A stretch of 5,638 nt of DNA from Acidobacteriota bacterium (GCA_021780415.1 JAJXYW010000209.1:1-5638); one strand, 5' to 3'. Shown: positions 1 to 4,950, numbered from the stretch's first letter. The notes: generated by a model from the letters alone, not told the origin. A program made the numbers and translations.

Positions 1-983
1 ACGCGGCCCGTTTCGCCCTGATGAACCTGCAGGGGTTCGATCCGGCGGGTAATGACCCGGTCGTTGCCCAGTTGCGCCACTTCTTCTTCAGCGACACGCC
101 GGGCAAGGAGTATCCGGACGAGGAGGCGCGCCTGCCGCTGACCAATGCGGACCGCTGGATACTGTACCGGCTGCACAATGCGGCAATGGAGGCCACTACC
201 TCGCTGGACGGGTACTATTTCAACAGCGCCGCAAATGCGCTCTATCAGTTCACCTGGAGCGAGTTCTGCGACTGGTACATCGAGCTGATCAAGAACGACC
301 TCTACTCCGGCACCCCGGAGAGGAAAACTGCCGCCCAGTACGTCCTCTGGTACGTACTGGAGCACCTGCTCAGGCTGCTGCACCCGCTGATGCCGTTCAT
401 TACAGAAGAGATATGGCAGGCTCTGCCGGGCGAGAAGGTGTGCGAGAGCATCATGCTTGCCCCCTATCCGGAGCCCAAGGCCATCTGGGATTTCCAGTCA
501 GAGGCAACGGCGATGGAACTGGTGATGGATGCCATCCGCGGTATCCGGACCATCCGCGGCGAGATGGAGGTGGCGCCGTCCCGGGAGATTGCCGCCATCC
601 TGGAGTGCGGTTCCGACGCCAGCCTGACTCTGCTCAGGCAGAACGAAGGGTACATCATCTCCCTGGCCCGCCTGGGGAGCCTGGCCATCGGCAGCGGACT
701 GGAACTGCCGGAGGATGCGGCACTGCAGGTTGCCGGAGACGTCAAGATCGTGGTGCCGCTCAAGGGTCTGGTGGACGTGGAGGAGGAAGAAAAGCGCCTC
801 CTCAAGGAGATCGGCAGGGTGGACAAGGATATCGAGTTCCTGGACAAGAAGCTGGCCAACCCGAGTTTCGTGGAGCGTGCTCCTGCCGATATCGTTGCCA
901 AGGAGCAGGAGAAGCTGGCCGAGTTCGGGGGGAAGAAGCGGTTGCTTGAGGAGAGTCTCGTCAAGATCCGCAGGCTGAAGTGA
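1..983 (+). CDS. valS: Valyl-tRNA synthetase, C-terminal part (5' end outside window)
   Basis: The enzyme charges tRNA-Val with valine in the cytoplasm. Only about the last 326 residues are visible. The frame is open to the left edge (codons from position 3, reading AARFAL before the Met at 21), so that Met is internal, not a start. The catalytic Rossmann core, editing domain and KMSKS loop lie outside. Numbering from that Met, residues 43-190 form the class I anticodon-binding helical domain, with ADRWILYRL (43-51), the WSEFCDWYIELIK stretch (79-91) and LLHPLMPFITEEIW (119-132). Residues about 237-320 are the ValS C-terminal arm, VAGDVKIVVPL followed by a Glu/Lys-rich coiled coil ending at TGA 981-983. 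Leu codons favour CTG over CTC (about 28 to 9 by hand count) and Pro favours CCG, as in Geobacter-type genomes and opposite to the genes after 1300. The segment between MNL and ADRWIL is about 20 residues longer than in E. coli ValS. Identification is very secure; the lineage is inferred. Confidence 0.95.
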   Translation, partial: AARFALMNLQGFDPAGNDPVVAQLRHFFFSDTPGKEYPDEEARLPLTNADRWILYRLHNAAMEATTSLDGYYFNSAANALYQFTWSEFCDWYIELIKNDLYSGTPERKTAAQYVLWYVLEHLLRLLHPLMPFITEEIWQALPGEKVCESIMLAPYPEPKAIWDFQSEATAMELVMDAIRGIRTIRGEMEVAPSREIAAILECGSDASLTLLRQNEGYIISLARLGSLAIGSGLELPEDAALQVAGDVKIVVPLKGLVDVEEEEKRLLKEIGRVDKDIEFLDKKLANPSFVERAPADIVAKEQEKLAEFGGKKRLLEESLVKIRRLK

Positions 984-1007
984 AAACTGTGATCATCTGA
1001 AGACTTA

Positions 1008-1033
1008 GGGGATTCAAGGGGGTGGGGAAGGGG
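1008..1033 (+). other. G-rich tract, candidate G-quadruplex on + strand
   Basis: Four G runs, GGGG (1008-1011), GGGGG (1018-1022), GGGG (1024-1027) and GGGG (1030-1033), are separated by spacers of 6, 1 and 2 bases. This fits the usual G3+N1-7 quadruplex pattern on the + strand. It lies 24 bases after the valS stop codon, in the spacer before the prepilin peptidase gene. Part of the tract could instead pair with the C-rich heptamer repeat at 1057-1085. The sequence pattern is seen directly; folding and function are inference. Confidence 0.5.
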
Positions 1034-1056
1034 AGAGCGCAGTCGTCTGATTCTTT

Positions 1057-1084
1057 CCAGTCCCCAGTCCCCAGTCCCCAGTCC
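1057..1084 (+). repeat. Four perfect tandem copies of heptamer CCAGTCC
   Basis: The unit CCAGTCC is repeated four times without a mismatch (1057-1063, 1064-1070, 1071-1077, 1078-1084), with one further C at 1085. On the - strand this gives GGG or GGGG runs separated by ACT, a second candidate G-quadruplex facing the one at 1008-1033. The repeat ends two bases before the Shine-Dalgarno sequence of the prepilin peptidase gene, so it would sit in that gene's leader. Cyclic permutation gives CCCCAGT, the heptamer I recall from the short tandemly repeated repetitive (STRR) family of filamentous cyanobacteria; similar arrays occur elsewhere, so it is not diagnostic of a taxon. Confidence 0.9.
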
Positions 1085-1086
1085 CT

Positions 1087-1090
1087 GGAG
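1087..1090 (+). promoter_or_regulatory. Shine-Dalgarno GGAG that supports the TTG start of the prepilin peptidase
   Basis: GGAG at 1087-1090 lies six bases before TTG 1097. No in-frame ATG occurs near the conserved N-terminus, and the TTG gives a leader of about ten residues before the family's first membrane helix, so this site decides the start. Confidence 0.7.
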
Positions 1091-1096
1091 TATTAA

Positions 1097-2017
1097 TTGC
1101 CGTTGCCGGCGCAGTTCTACATCTTTGCCTTCCTCTTCGGAGCCGTGGTCGGATCGTTCCTGAATGTCTGCATCTGCCGCCTTCCTGAAGGGAGGTCGGT
1201 GGTGTTTCCTCCTTCCGCCTGCCCTTCCTGCGGAGCCGGTATCCGCTGGTACGACAATATCCCGCTGCTCAGCTGGATCCTCCTCCGTGCCCGTTGCCGC
1301 CACTGCAAGCAGCCCATCCCCTGGCGCTATCCCGCCGTCGAGCTCGCCTTCGCCCTCTGGCTGGCCTTCGCCGCTCGCACGGCCTTCCCTCTGCTCACGC
1401 CCGGCATCTCCACCAACGCCTTCGCCACCGTCTCCGTCAACGCCATCGCCTTTGCCATCCTCGGCTTCCTCCTCATTGGCCTCCTCGTCATGGACTGGCA
1501 GACCCACACCCTCCCCGACGCCTTCACCCTGACCGGCACGCTCCTCGGCTTCCTCCTCACCTGCGTCCGCGCCGCCTTCCTCGCCCCCCACGACTACGAT
1601 CTCCTCCTCCACGGCCACAACCCGCTCACCAGCGTCGGCGGCGCCATCGACAACGGCAACGTAGTTCTCACCGGCTCCGAGCACCTGGTTCTCGGCCGCC
1701 TCCTCGCCATCGTCGTCATGTTCGCCCTCCTGCTCTTCATCCGCGTCGCCTACCAAATCCTCCGCCACCACGACGGCCTCGGCCTCGGCGACATCAAACT
1801 CGCCGCCATGCTCGCCGCATTCCTCGGCTTCTGGCCAGCCGTTCTCGCCGTCTTTCTCGGCTTCGTCCTCGGCTCCGCCTACGCCCTCACCCTCATCGCC
1901 CGCCGCCAGGCCACCGCAGCCACCCGCCTTCCCCTCGGCACCTTCCTCGCCATCGGAGGCCTCCTCGCCGCTCTCCTCGGCACCCCCCTCATCGCCTGGT
2001 ACACCTCGCTCTTCTGA
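1097..2017 (+). CDS. pilD: Prepilin peptidase / methyltransferase (PilD/GspO family), apparently chimeric
   Basis: Inner-membrane aspartic protease that cleaves the leader of type IV prepilins or type II secretion pseudopilins and usually N-methylates the new N-terminus. The 306-residue product begins with a hydrophobic helix holding GSFLNVCICRLP (19-30). A zinc knuckle follows, CPSC (42-45) and CRHC (67-70), and then WRYPAVE (76-82). The two catalytic aspartates are present: D133 in MDWQTHTLPD and D232 in GLGLGDIK. About seven or eight membrane segments can be seen. It is slightly longer than the usual 250-290 residues because of a polar loop at about 163-195. The TTG start has a good Shine-Dalgarno sequence. 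Codon use changes sharply within the gene: the first 60-70 codons are mixed (TTT, CTT, CCT, CCG, AAT, AGG), whereas from about 1330 on Leu is CTC about 43 times and CTG about 5 times. The 5' part resembles Geobacter PilD; I recall pilD lying near valS in Geobacter. The 3' part resembles acidobacterial homologues. Family assignment is secure, but the gene may not exist in any single organism. Confidence 0.93.
   Translation: MPLPAQFYIFAFLFGAVVGSFLNVCICRLPEGRSVVFPPSACPSCGAGIRWYDNIPLLSWILLRARCRHCKQPIPWRYPAVELAFALWLAFAARTAFPLLTPGISTNAFATVSVNAIAFAILGFLLIGLLVMDWQTHTLPDAFTLTGTLLGFLLTCVRAAFLAPHDYDLLLHGHNPLTSVGGAIDNGNVVLTGSEHLVLGRLLAIVVMFALLLFIRVAYQILRHHDGLGLGDIKLAAMLAAFLGFWPAVLAVFLGFVLGSAYALTLIARRQATAATRLPLGTFLAIGGLLAALLGTPLIAWYTSLF
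1260..1345. other. Probable chimeric junction between two genomic backgrounds
   Basis: Codon preference switches here from mixed, CTG/CCG-tolerant use (valS and the first part of pilD) to strongly C-ending use (CTC, CCC, GCC, ATC) that continues through nuoA, nuoC, nuoD and nuoE. The stretch encodes the most conserved part of the prepilin peptidase, from about residue 55 to residue 83, including CRHC and WRYPAVE, where unrelated genomes can share near-identical DNA. The exact crossover cannot be fixed by eye. No transposase, integrase or attachment-site repeat is visible at the change. Confidence 0.7.
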
Positions 2018-2060
2018 GTGTCCGATCCCCGCTCGTTTTGTGCGATCAGCGCTCACAAAC

Positions 2061-2089
2061 TTGACCCATGACCGCGTCGCTCCTACACT
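2061..2089 (+). promoter_or_regulatory. Candidate sigma-70 promoter of the nuo operon
   Basis: TTGACC (2061-2066, five of six to the -35 consensus) is followed after exactly 17 bases by TACACT (2084-2089, four of six to the -10 consensus). Transcription would start near 2095-2098, only a few bases before the nuoA ATG at 2101. It lies in the 83-base gap after the prepilin peptidase, at the functional boundary where a nuo promoter is expected. This is a pattern match only. Confidence 0.45.
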
Positions 2090-2100
2090 CAAAAATAACC

Positions 2101-2508
2101 ATGTCGACGAACCCCTACATCTGGCAATATCTTCCCCTCGTGCTTCAGATCGTCGTCGCAGTAGGAGTCGCCGGCTTCATGGTGGGCGCTTCTTTCTTCC
2201 TCGGCAAGCACAAACGCTCCCGCACCAAGCTCGGTGCCTACGAGTGCGGCATGGACCCCATCGGTGACGCGCGCGGCCGCTTCTCCGTCAAGTTCTACAT
2301 GGTCGCCATGCTCTTTATCCTCTTCGACGTGGAAGCCGTCTTCGTCCTCCCATGGGCCGTCATCTACCGCCGCCTCCCCGCCATCACAGGCTCCCGCCTC
2401 TTCGGCTTCTGGGAGATGCTCGTCTATCTCGGCTTCGTCGCCGTCGGCCTCTTCTATGTCTGGAAGAAGGGCATCCTCAACTGGTCCAACGACAAAGCGG
2501 ACCTCTAA
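2101..2508 (+). CDS. nuoA: NADH-quinone oxidoreductase subunit A (complex I)
   Basis: NuoA (ND3 homologue) is a small membrane-arm subunit of proton-pumping complex I, near the quinone site where the membrane and peripheral arms meet. From ATG 2101 it has 135 residues, normal for the family. Three membrane helices are seen at about 10-35, 66-88 and 102-121. The conserved loop between helices 1 and 2 holds YECGMDP (47-53), whose cysteine corresponds to the conformationally sensitive ND3 loop cysteine, and helix 2 carries KFYMVAMLFILFDVEAVF (64-81) with its conserved acidic residues. An in-frame ATG at 2068 would add 11 residues, but neither start has a clear Shine-Dalgarno sequence. The family N-terminus and the candidate promoter over 2061-2089 favour 2101. 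It opens the nuo cluster, but the next gene is nuoC rather than nuoB. C-ending codons match the rest of the operon and suggest an acidobacterial origin. Confidence 0.95.
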   Translation: MSTNPYIWQYLPLVLQIVVAVGVAGFMVGASFFLGKHKRSRTKLGAYECGMDPIGDARGRFSVKFYMVAMLFILFDVEAVFVLPWAVIYRRLPAITGSRLFGFWEMLVYLGFVAVGLFYVWKKGILNWSNDKADL

Positions 2509-2523
2509 CCAATTCTTAGATCT

Positions 2524-2558
2524 GTCATCCTGAGCGTAGCGAAGGATCTGCTGCTTGC
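2524..2558. repeat. Dispersed 35-base repeat, copy 1 (nuoA-nuoC spacer)
   Basis: This segment matches 4563-4597 at 31 of 35 positions, in the same orientation. Its core is TCCTGAGCG, one variable base, then AGCGAAGGAT. The ends ATCCT (2527-2531) and AGGAT (2543-2547) are complementary, so a 5-bp stem with an 11-base loop is possible. It begins 16 bases after the nuoA stop codon. Sequences with this core are, from memory, very common between genes in Terriglobia-type acidobacteria, which supports the taxonomic reading of this half of the window. Confidence 0.8.
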
Positions 2559-2588
2559 ACCTGTTTTTGCTTTTGCCTCTGAGATTAG

Positions 2589-2608
2589 GTCCAGGCTTCT
2601 GCCCGGAC
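2589..2608 (+). other. Imperfect hairpin in the nuoA-nuoC spacer
   Basis: GTCC-A-GGC (2589-2596) can pair with GCC-C-GGAC (2601-2608) around the loop TTCT, giving seven pairs and one A-C mismatch. No T-run follows, so it is not a standard intrinsic terminator; a processing or mRNA-stability element is possible. The pairing is visible and the role unknown. Confidence 0.4.
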
Positions 2609-2628
2609 ATTTGGAACAATAGAGAAGT

Positions 2629-2657
2629 GGGGCATTAGCCCCGGAGGAAGCATCTCC
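2629..2657 (+). promoter_or_regulatory. nuoC ribosome binding site next to a perfect hairpin
   Basis: GGGGC (2629-2633) and GCCCC (2638-2642) form a perfect 5-bp stem with loop ATTA. The strong Shine-Dalgarno sequence GGAGGAAG (2643-2650) follows at once, nine bases before the nuoC ATG at 2660. GGAG (2643-2646) can also pair with CTCC (2654-2657), which would hide the site. This fixes the nuoC start and hints at translational control, though the second pairing is short. Confidence 0.55.
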
Positions 2658-2659
2658 TG

Positions 2660-3166
2660 ATGGATACCACCCCCAATCCCGCCCCACCCACCACGCTCTT
2701 CGGCAAGCAGGCGGTCATCGAAGCCTTCGCCGACCACGCCGCAATTCTCGGCTTGAAGGACCTCATCGTCGACGCGAAGTGGGACCGCAGGGAGCTCACC
2801 CTCACCGTCGCATCCGAGACCATCATCGCCGCCGCCCAGGCCGCCAAAGCCGCCGGCTACAACTTCCTCGAAGACGTCACCGCCGTCGACTGGTACCCTG
2901 CCGAACCTCGCTTCCAGATCTCCTACTCCATTCTCAGCCTGGGCCTCAAGCAGCGCATCCGCATCATCGCCCGCGTCTCTGGCGACGACCCGCGCATCGA
3001 CTCCATCACCTCCGTCTGGCCCTCGGCCAACTTCTATGAGCGCGAAGTCTTCGACCTCTTCGGCGTCCACTTCGCCGGACACCCCCGCCTCACCCGCATC
3101 ATGATGCCCGACAACTGGAACGGCCACCCGCTCCGCAAGGATTACCCCGTGGAGGGCTATCGCTAA
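2660..3166 (+). CDS. nuoC: NADH-quinone oxidoreductase subunit C (complex I, 30 kDa)
   Basis: NuoC is a peripheral-arm subunit that packs on NuoD and NuoB in the quinone-reducing connecting module; it carries no cofactor. The 168-residue product is a complete stand-alone form, not the NuoCD fusion of E. coli. Visible marks are LEDVTAVDWYP (70-80), the family signature around YEREVFDLFGVHFAGHP (126-142) and the C-terminal GHPLRKDYP (155-163). The ATG at 2660 is set by GGAGGAAG nine bases upstream. The first 12 residues are Pro/Thr-rich and probably disordered. The stop codon overlaps the nuoD start by one base (TAATG), so the two are probably translationally coupled. Upstream there is a 151-base structured spacer where nuoB would be expected. 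Confidence 0.96.
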   Translation: MDTTPNPAPPTTLFGKQAVIEAFADHAAILGLKDLIVDAKWDRRELTLTVASETIIAAAQAAKAAGYNFLEDVTAVDWYPAEPRFQISYSILSLGLKQRIRIIARVSGDDPRIDSITSVWPSANFYEREVFDLFGVHFAGHPRLTRIMMPDNWNGHPLRKDYPVEGYR

Positions 3167-4539
3167 TGAGTCGCAACTCCCTTCTTGAAGATCCCCGCCA
3201 GACCAGTTTCATCGCAGAGCCCGCCGGAGCTCCCCCGGTCACCGACTCCACAGGTGCCACATTGGCTGGTTTCCGCTCCGCCGAAGACCTCATCATTCCC
3301 GGGGTCCAGGACGTCGTCGCGGATGTAGCGTCGCATCACCGCCCCCACGGGTCCGACCCCGTCACAGACCAGACCATGGTCCTCAACATGGGCCCGCAGC
3401 ACCCCTCCACCCACGGTGTTCTGCGTCTGGTCCTCGAAGTGGACGGCGAGACCATCGTCTCCCTCGCTCCTGACATCGGCTACCTCCACACCGGCATCGA
3501 GAAGACCTGCGAAGCAAAGTTCTTCAACCAGGTCACCCCCCTCACCGACCGCATCGACTATATCTCGCCGATGGCCAACAACCTGGCCTACGCTCTGGCC
3601 GTCGAGAAGCTCCTCGACCTCGAGATCCCCGAGCGCGCCCAGGCCCTCCGTGTCCTGCTCAACGAACTCACCCGCATCCAGTCGCATCTCGTCTGGCTCG
3701 GCACCCACGCCATGGACATCGGTGCCCTCACCGTCTTCCTCTACTGCTTCCGCGAGCGCGAAGACCTGCTCCGCATCTTCGAGGCCATCAGCGGCCAGCG
3801 CATGATGTCCAGCTACATCCGCATCGGCGGCGTCTCCCTTGAGCCCCCTGCGGACATCTACGACAAGATCCGCACCTTCCTCAACGCCTTCCCCACCCAC
3901 ATTGAGGAATATGAGGGTCTCCTCAACGCCAACCCCATCTGGATGGGCCGCCTCAAGGGCGTCGGCTACCTCTCGCCTGAAGACGCCATCGCCCTCGGCG
4001 TCACCGGCCCGCCTTTGCGCGCCTCAGGCGTCGATTTTGACGTCCGCCGCGACATGCCATACTCCGGCTACGAGAAGTTCAAGTTCAACGTCCCCATCTC
4101 TCACGATGGCGACGTCTGGGCCCGCTACATCGTTCGCATGCAGGAGATGCGCGAGTCCACCAGCATCTGCCTCCAGGCCCTGGACCTCCTCGCCAGCCTC
4201 CACGGCACACGTCTCAACGCCAACGCCCCCAAGATCATGCTGCCCGACCGCGAGCAGATGAAGACCCAGATGGAATCCCTCATCCATCACTTCAAGATCG
4301 TCACCGAAGGCTTCCAGGTTCCTGCCGGCGAGGCCACCAGTTCGATCGAAGCGCCCCACGGCCTGATGAACTACTACGTCGTCTCGGACGGCACGGCCAA
4401 GCCCTACCGCGTCCACATGCGCAACCCCAGCTTCGCCACTCTGCAGGCACTGGAGACCATGTGCAAAGGCCGCCTCCTCGCCGACGTCGTCGCCGTCATC
4501 GGCTCCATCGACATCGTCCTCGGAGCCATCGACCGCTAG
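3166..4539 (+). CDS. nuoD: NADH-quinone oxidoreductase subunit D (complex I, 49 kDa)
   Basis: NuoD (49-kDa subunit, related to the large subunit of NiFe hydrogenases) forms most of the quinone-reduction pocket with NuoB. The 457-residue product is intact. MVLNMGPQHPSTHG (71-84) includes the conserved histidines near the quinone head group, GYLHTGIEK (105-113) and MDIGALTVFL (183-192) follow, and the C-terminus is GSIDIVLGAIDR (446-457). The start ATG overlaps the nuoC stop in TAATG. This start gives about 65-70 residues before the conserved core, longer than in most bacterial NuoD proteins. The extension is open in frame, looks coding and is probably flexible (Pro, Gly, Asp and His rich, with no membrane helix or cofactor motif). 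Met71 is an alternative start, but no good Shine-Dalgarno sequence precedes it. A dispersed repeat follows 23 bases after the stop. Confidence 0.97.
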   Translation: MSRNSLLEDPRQTSFIAEPAGAPPVTDSTGATLAGFRSAEDLIIPGVQDVVADVASHHRPHGSDPVTDQTMVLNMGPQHPSTHGVLRLVLEVDGETIVSLAPDIGYLHTGIEKTCEAKFFNQVTPLTDRIDYISPMANNLAYALAVEKLLDLEIPERAQALRVLLNELTRIQSHLVWLGTHAMDIGALTVFLYCFREREDLLRIFEAISGQRMMSSYIRIGGVSLEPPADIYDKIRTFLNAFPTHIEEYEGLLNANPIWMGRLKGVGYLSPEDAIALGVTGPPLRASGVDFDVRRDMPYSGYEKFKFNVPISHDGDVWARYIVRMQEMRESTSICLQALDLLASLHGTRLNANAPKIMLPDREQMKTQMESLIHHFKIVTEGFQVPAGEATSSIEAPHGLMNYYVVSDGTAKPYRVHMRNPSFATLQALETMCKGRLLADVVAVIGSIDIVLGAIDR

Positions 4540-4562
4540 TCGTTGCATTATTTTTATGAATC

Positions 4563-4597
4563 GTCGTCCTGAGCGCAGCGAAGGATATGCTTCTTGC
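4563..4597. repeat. Dispersed 35-base repeat, copy 2 (after nuoD)
   Basis: Direct-orientation partner of 2524-2558, differing at four of 35 positions. Its ends, GTCCT (4566-4570) and AGGAT (4582-4586), keep the possible stem with a G-T pair in place of A-T. It fills the gap between the nuoD stop and the small unknown gene. A TTG at its right end (4594) is in frame with that gene, but it belongs to the repeat and is unlikely to be the start. Confidence 0.8.
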
Positions 4598-4616
4598 CTG
4601 AAATCGAACCCCTTTC

Positions 4617-4621
4617 GGAGG
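4617..4621 (+). promoter_or_regulatory. Shine-Dalgarno GGAGG that sets the GTG start of the small unknown gene
   Basis: GGAGG at 4617-4621 lies five bases before GTG 4627. It favours this start over the in-frame TTG at 4594, which lies in the dispersed repeat and has no comparable site. Confidence 0.7.
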
Positions 4622-4626
4622 TCAAC

Positions 4627-4932
4627 GTGAATGATCGCCTCCACACCGAACTCTGGACCTCCTGGGCATCCCTGCTCCGCAGCTACGCAGCCGCCCACGG
4701 ACTCAACAGCACCCACCACGCTGTCGTCGAAGTCAGCGCCGACGAGATCACCCTCCGTGTCAATAACCACTGGCTCCACTTCACTCCGTGTGACGTGCGT
4801 CACAACGGCCAGCCCCCCCTAGCGTTTACGCTCAACGAAAATGGAACTGTCACCTTCAACCACCAACCCGAGCAGGAAATGGACATCGCAGCCGAACGGT
4901 TCGCCCGCGAAATGCTGACAACTGAGAACTGA
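4627..4932 (+). CDS. Small uncharacterised protein within the nuo operon
   Basis: I do not recognise this 101-residue protein. It looks like a real gene because the GTG start has a strong GGAGG site, the codon use (GCC, CTC, CGC, ATC) matches the neighbouring nuo genes, and it sits in line between nuoD and nuoE. No signal peptide, membrane helix, Cys pair or nucleotide-binding motif is visible, so a soluble cytoplasmic protein is likely. By eye there is an N-terminal amphipathic helix (about 3-20, with LWTSWASLLRSYAAAHG), several beta-type stretches (HAVVEVS, ITLRVNNHWLHF, LAFTLNE, TVTFN; about 31-80), and a C-terminal helix (about 86-97, IAAERFAREML). It has one cysteine, in FTPCDV. Its position suggests a complex I assembly or accessory role, but it could also be an unrelated small protein; no function can be given from sequence. 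Confidence 0.8.
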   Translation: MNDRLHTELWTSWASLLRSYAAAHGLNSTHHAVVEVSADEITLRVNNHWLHFTPCDVRHNGQPPLAFTLNENGTVTFNHQPEQEMDIAAERFAREMLTTEN

Positions 4933-4950
4933 CACTATTTACCAATAGTG
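4933..4950 (+). other. Perfect 7-bp inverted repeat just after a stop codon
   Basis: CACTATT (4933-4939) and AATAGTG (4944-4950) are exact reverse complements around the loop TACC, starting at the base after the TGA of the small unknown gene. A run of C follows rather than T, so it is not a typical rho-independent terminator. It could be an mRNA 3'-end stabiliser, an attenuation hairpin or a protein-binding dyad. The symmetry is seen directly; the function is not known. Confidence 0.6.

Noticed and set aside
2015..2055. Possible terminator hairpin after the prepilin peptidase stop
   Set aside because: Only short TGAG/CTCA and interrupted inner pairs can be found, with no T-run after them.
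1294..2064. + strand frame giving an Arg/Pro/His-rich protein inside pilD
   Set aside because: Low-complexity composition is the expected shadow of CTC/GCC/CGC-rich codons read out of frame; the overlapping frame has all the prepilin peptidase motifs.
464..2092. Very long open frame on the - strand (542 codons) covering the valS end, the spacer and pilD
   Set aside because: The product is Glu/Gly/Asp-rich low-complexity sequence with no domain, it lies antisense to two secure genes, and it is explained by the absence of stops in GC-rich codon-biased DNA. It also crosses the probable chimeric joint.
2068..2100. Upstream ATG adding 11 residues to NuoA
   Set aside because: No Shine-Dalgarno sequence, the extra residues do not resemble the family, and the stretch overlaps the candidate promoter. 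It is not fully excluded.
3163..3900. - strand open frame of 245 codons antisense to nuoD
   Set aside because: Asp/Glu/Gly/Val-rich composition mirrors the codon bias of nuoD; no ribosome site or family resemblance.
4594..4626. TTG start adding 11 residues to the small unknown protein
   Set aside because: The TTG lies within the dispersed repeat and lacks a ribosome site, whereas GTG 4627 has GGAGG at an ideal distance.
4024..4803. - strand open frame of 259 codons across the nuoD end and the small unknown gene
   Set aside because: Same shadow composition; it conflicts with nuoD, which is certain, and with the better-supported small gene.
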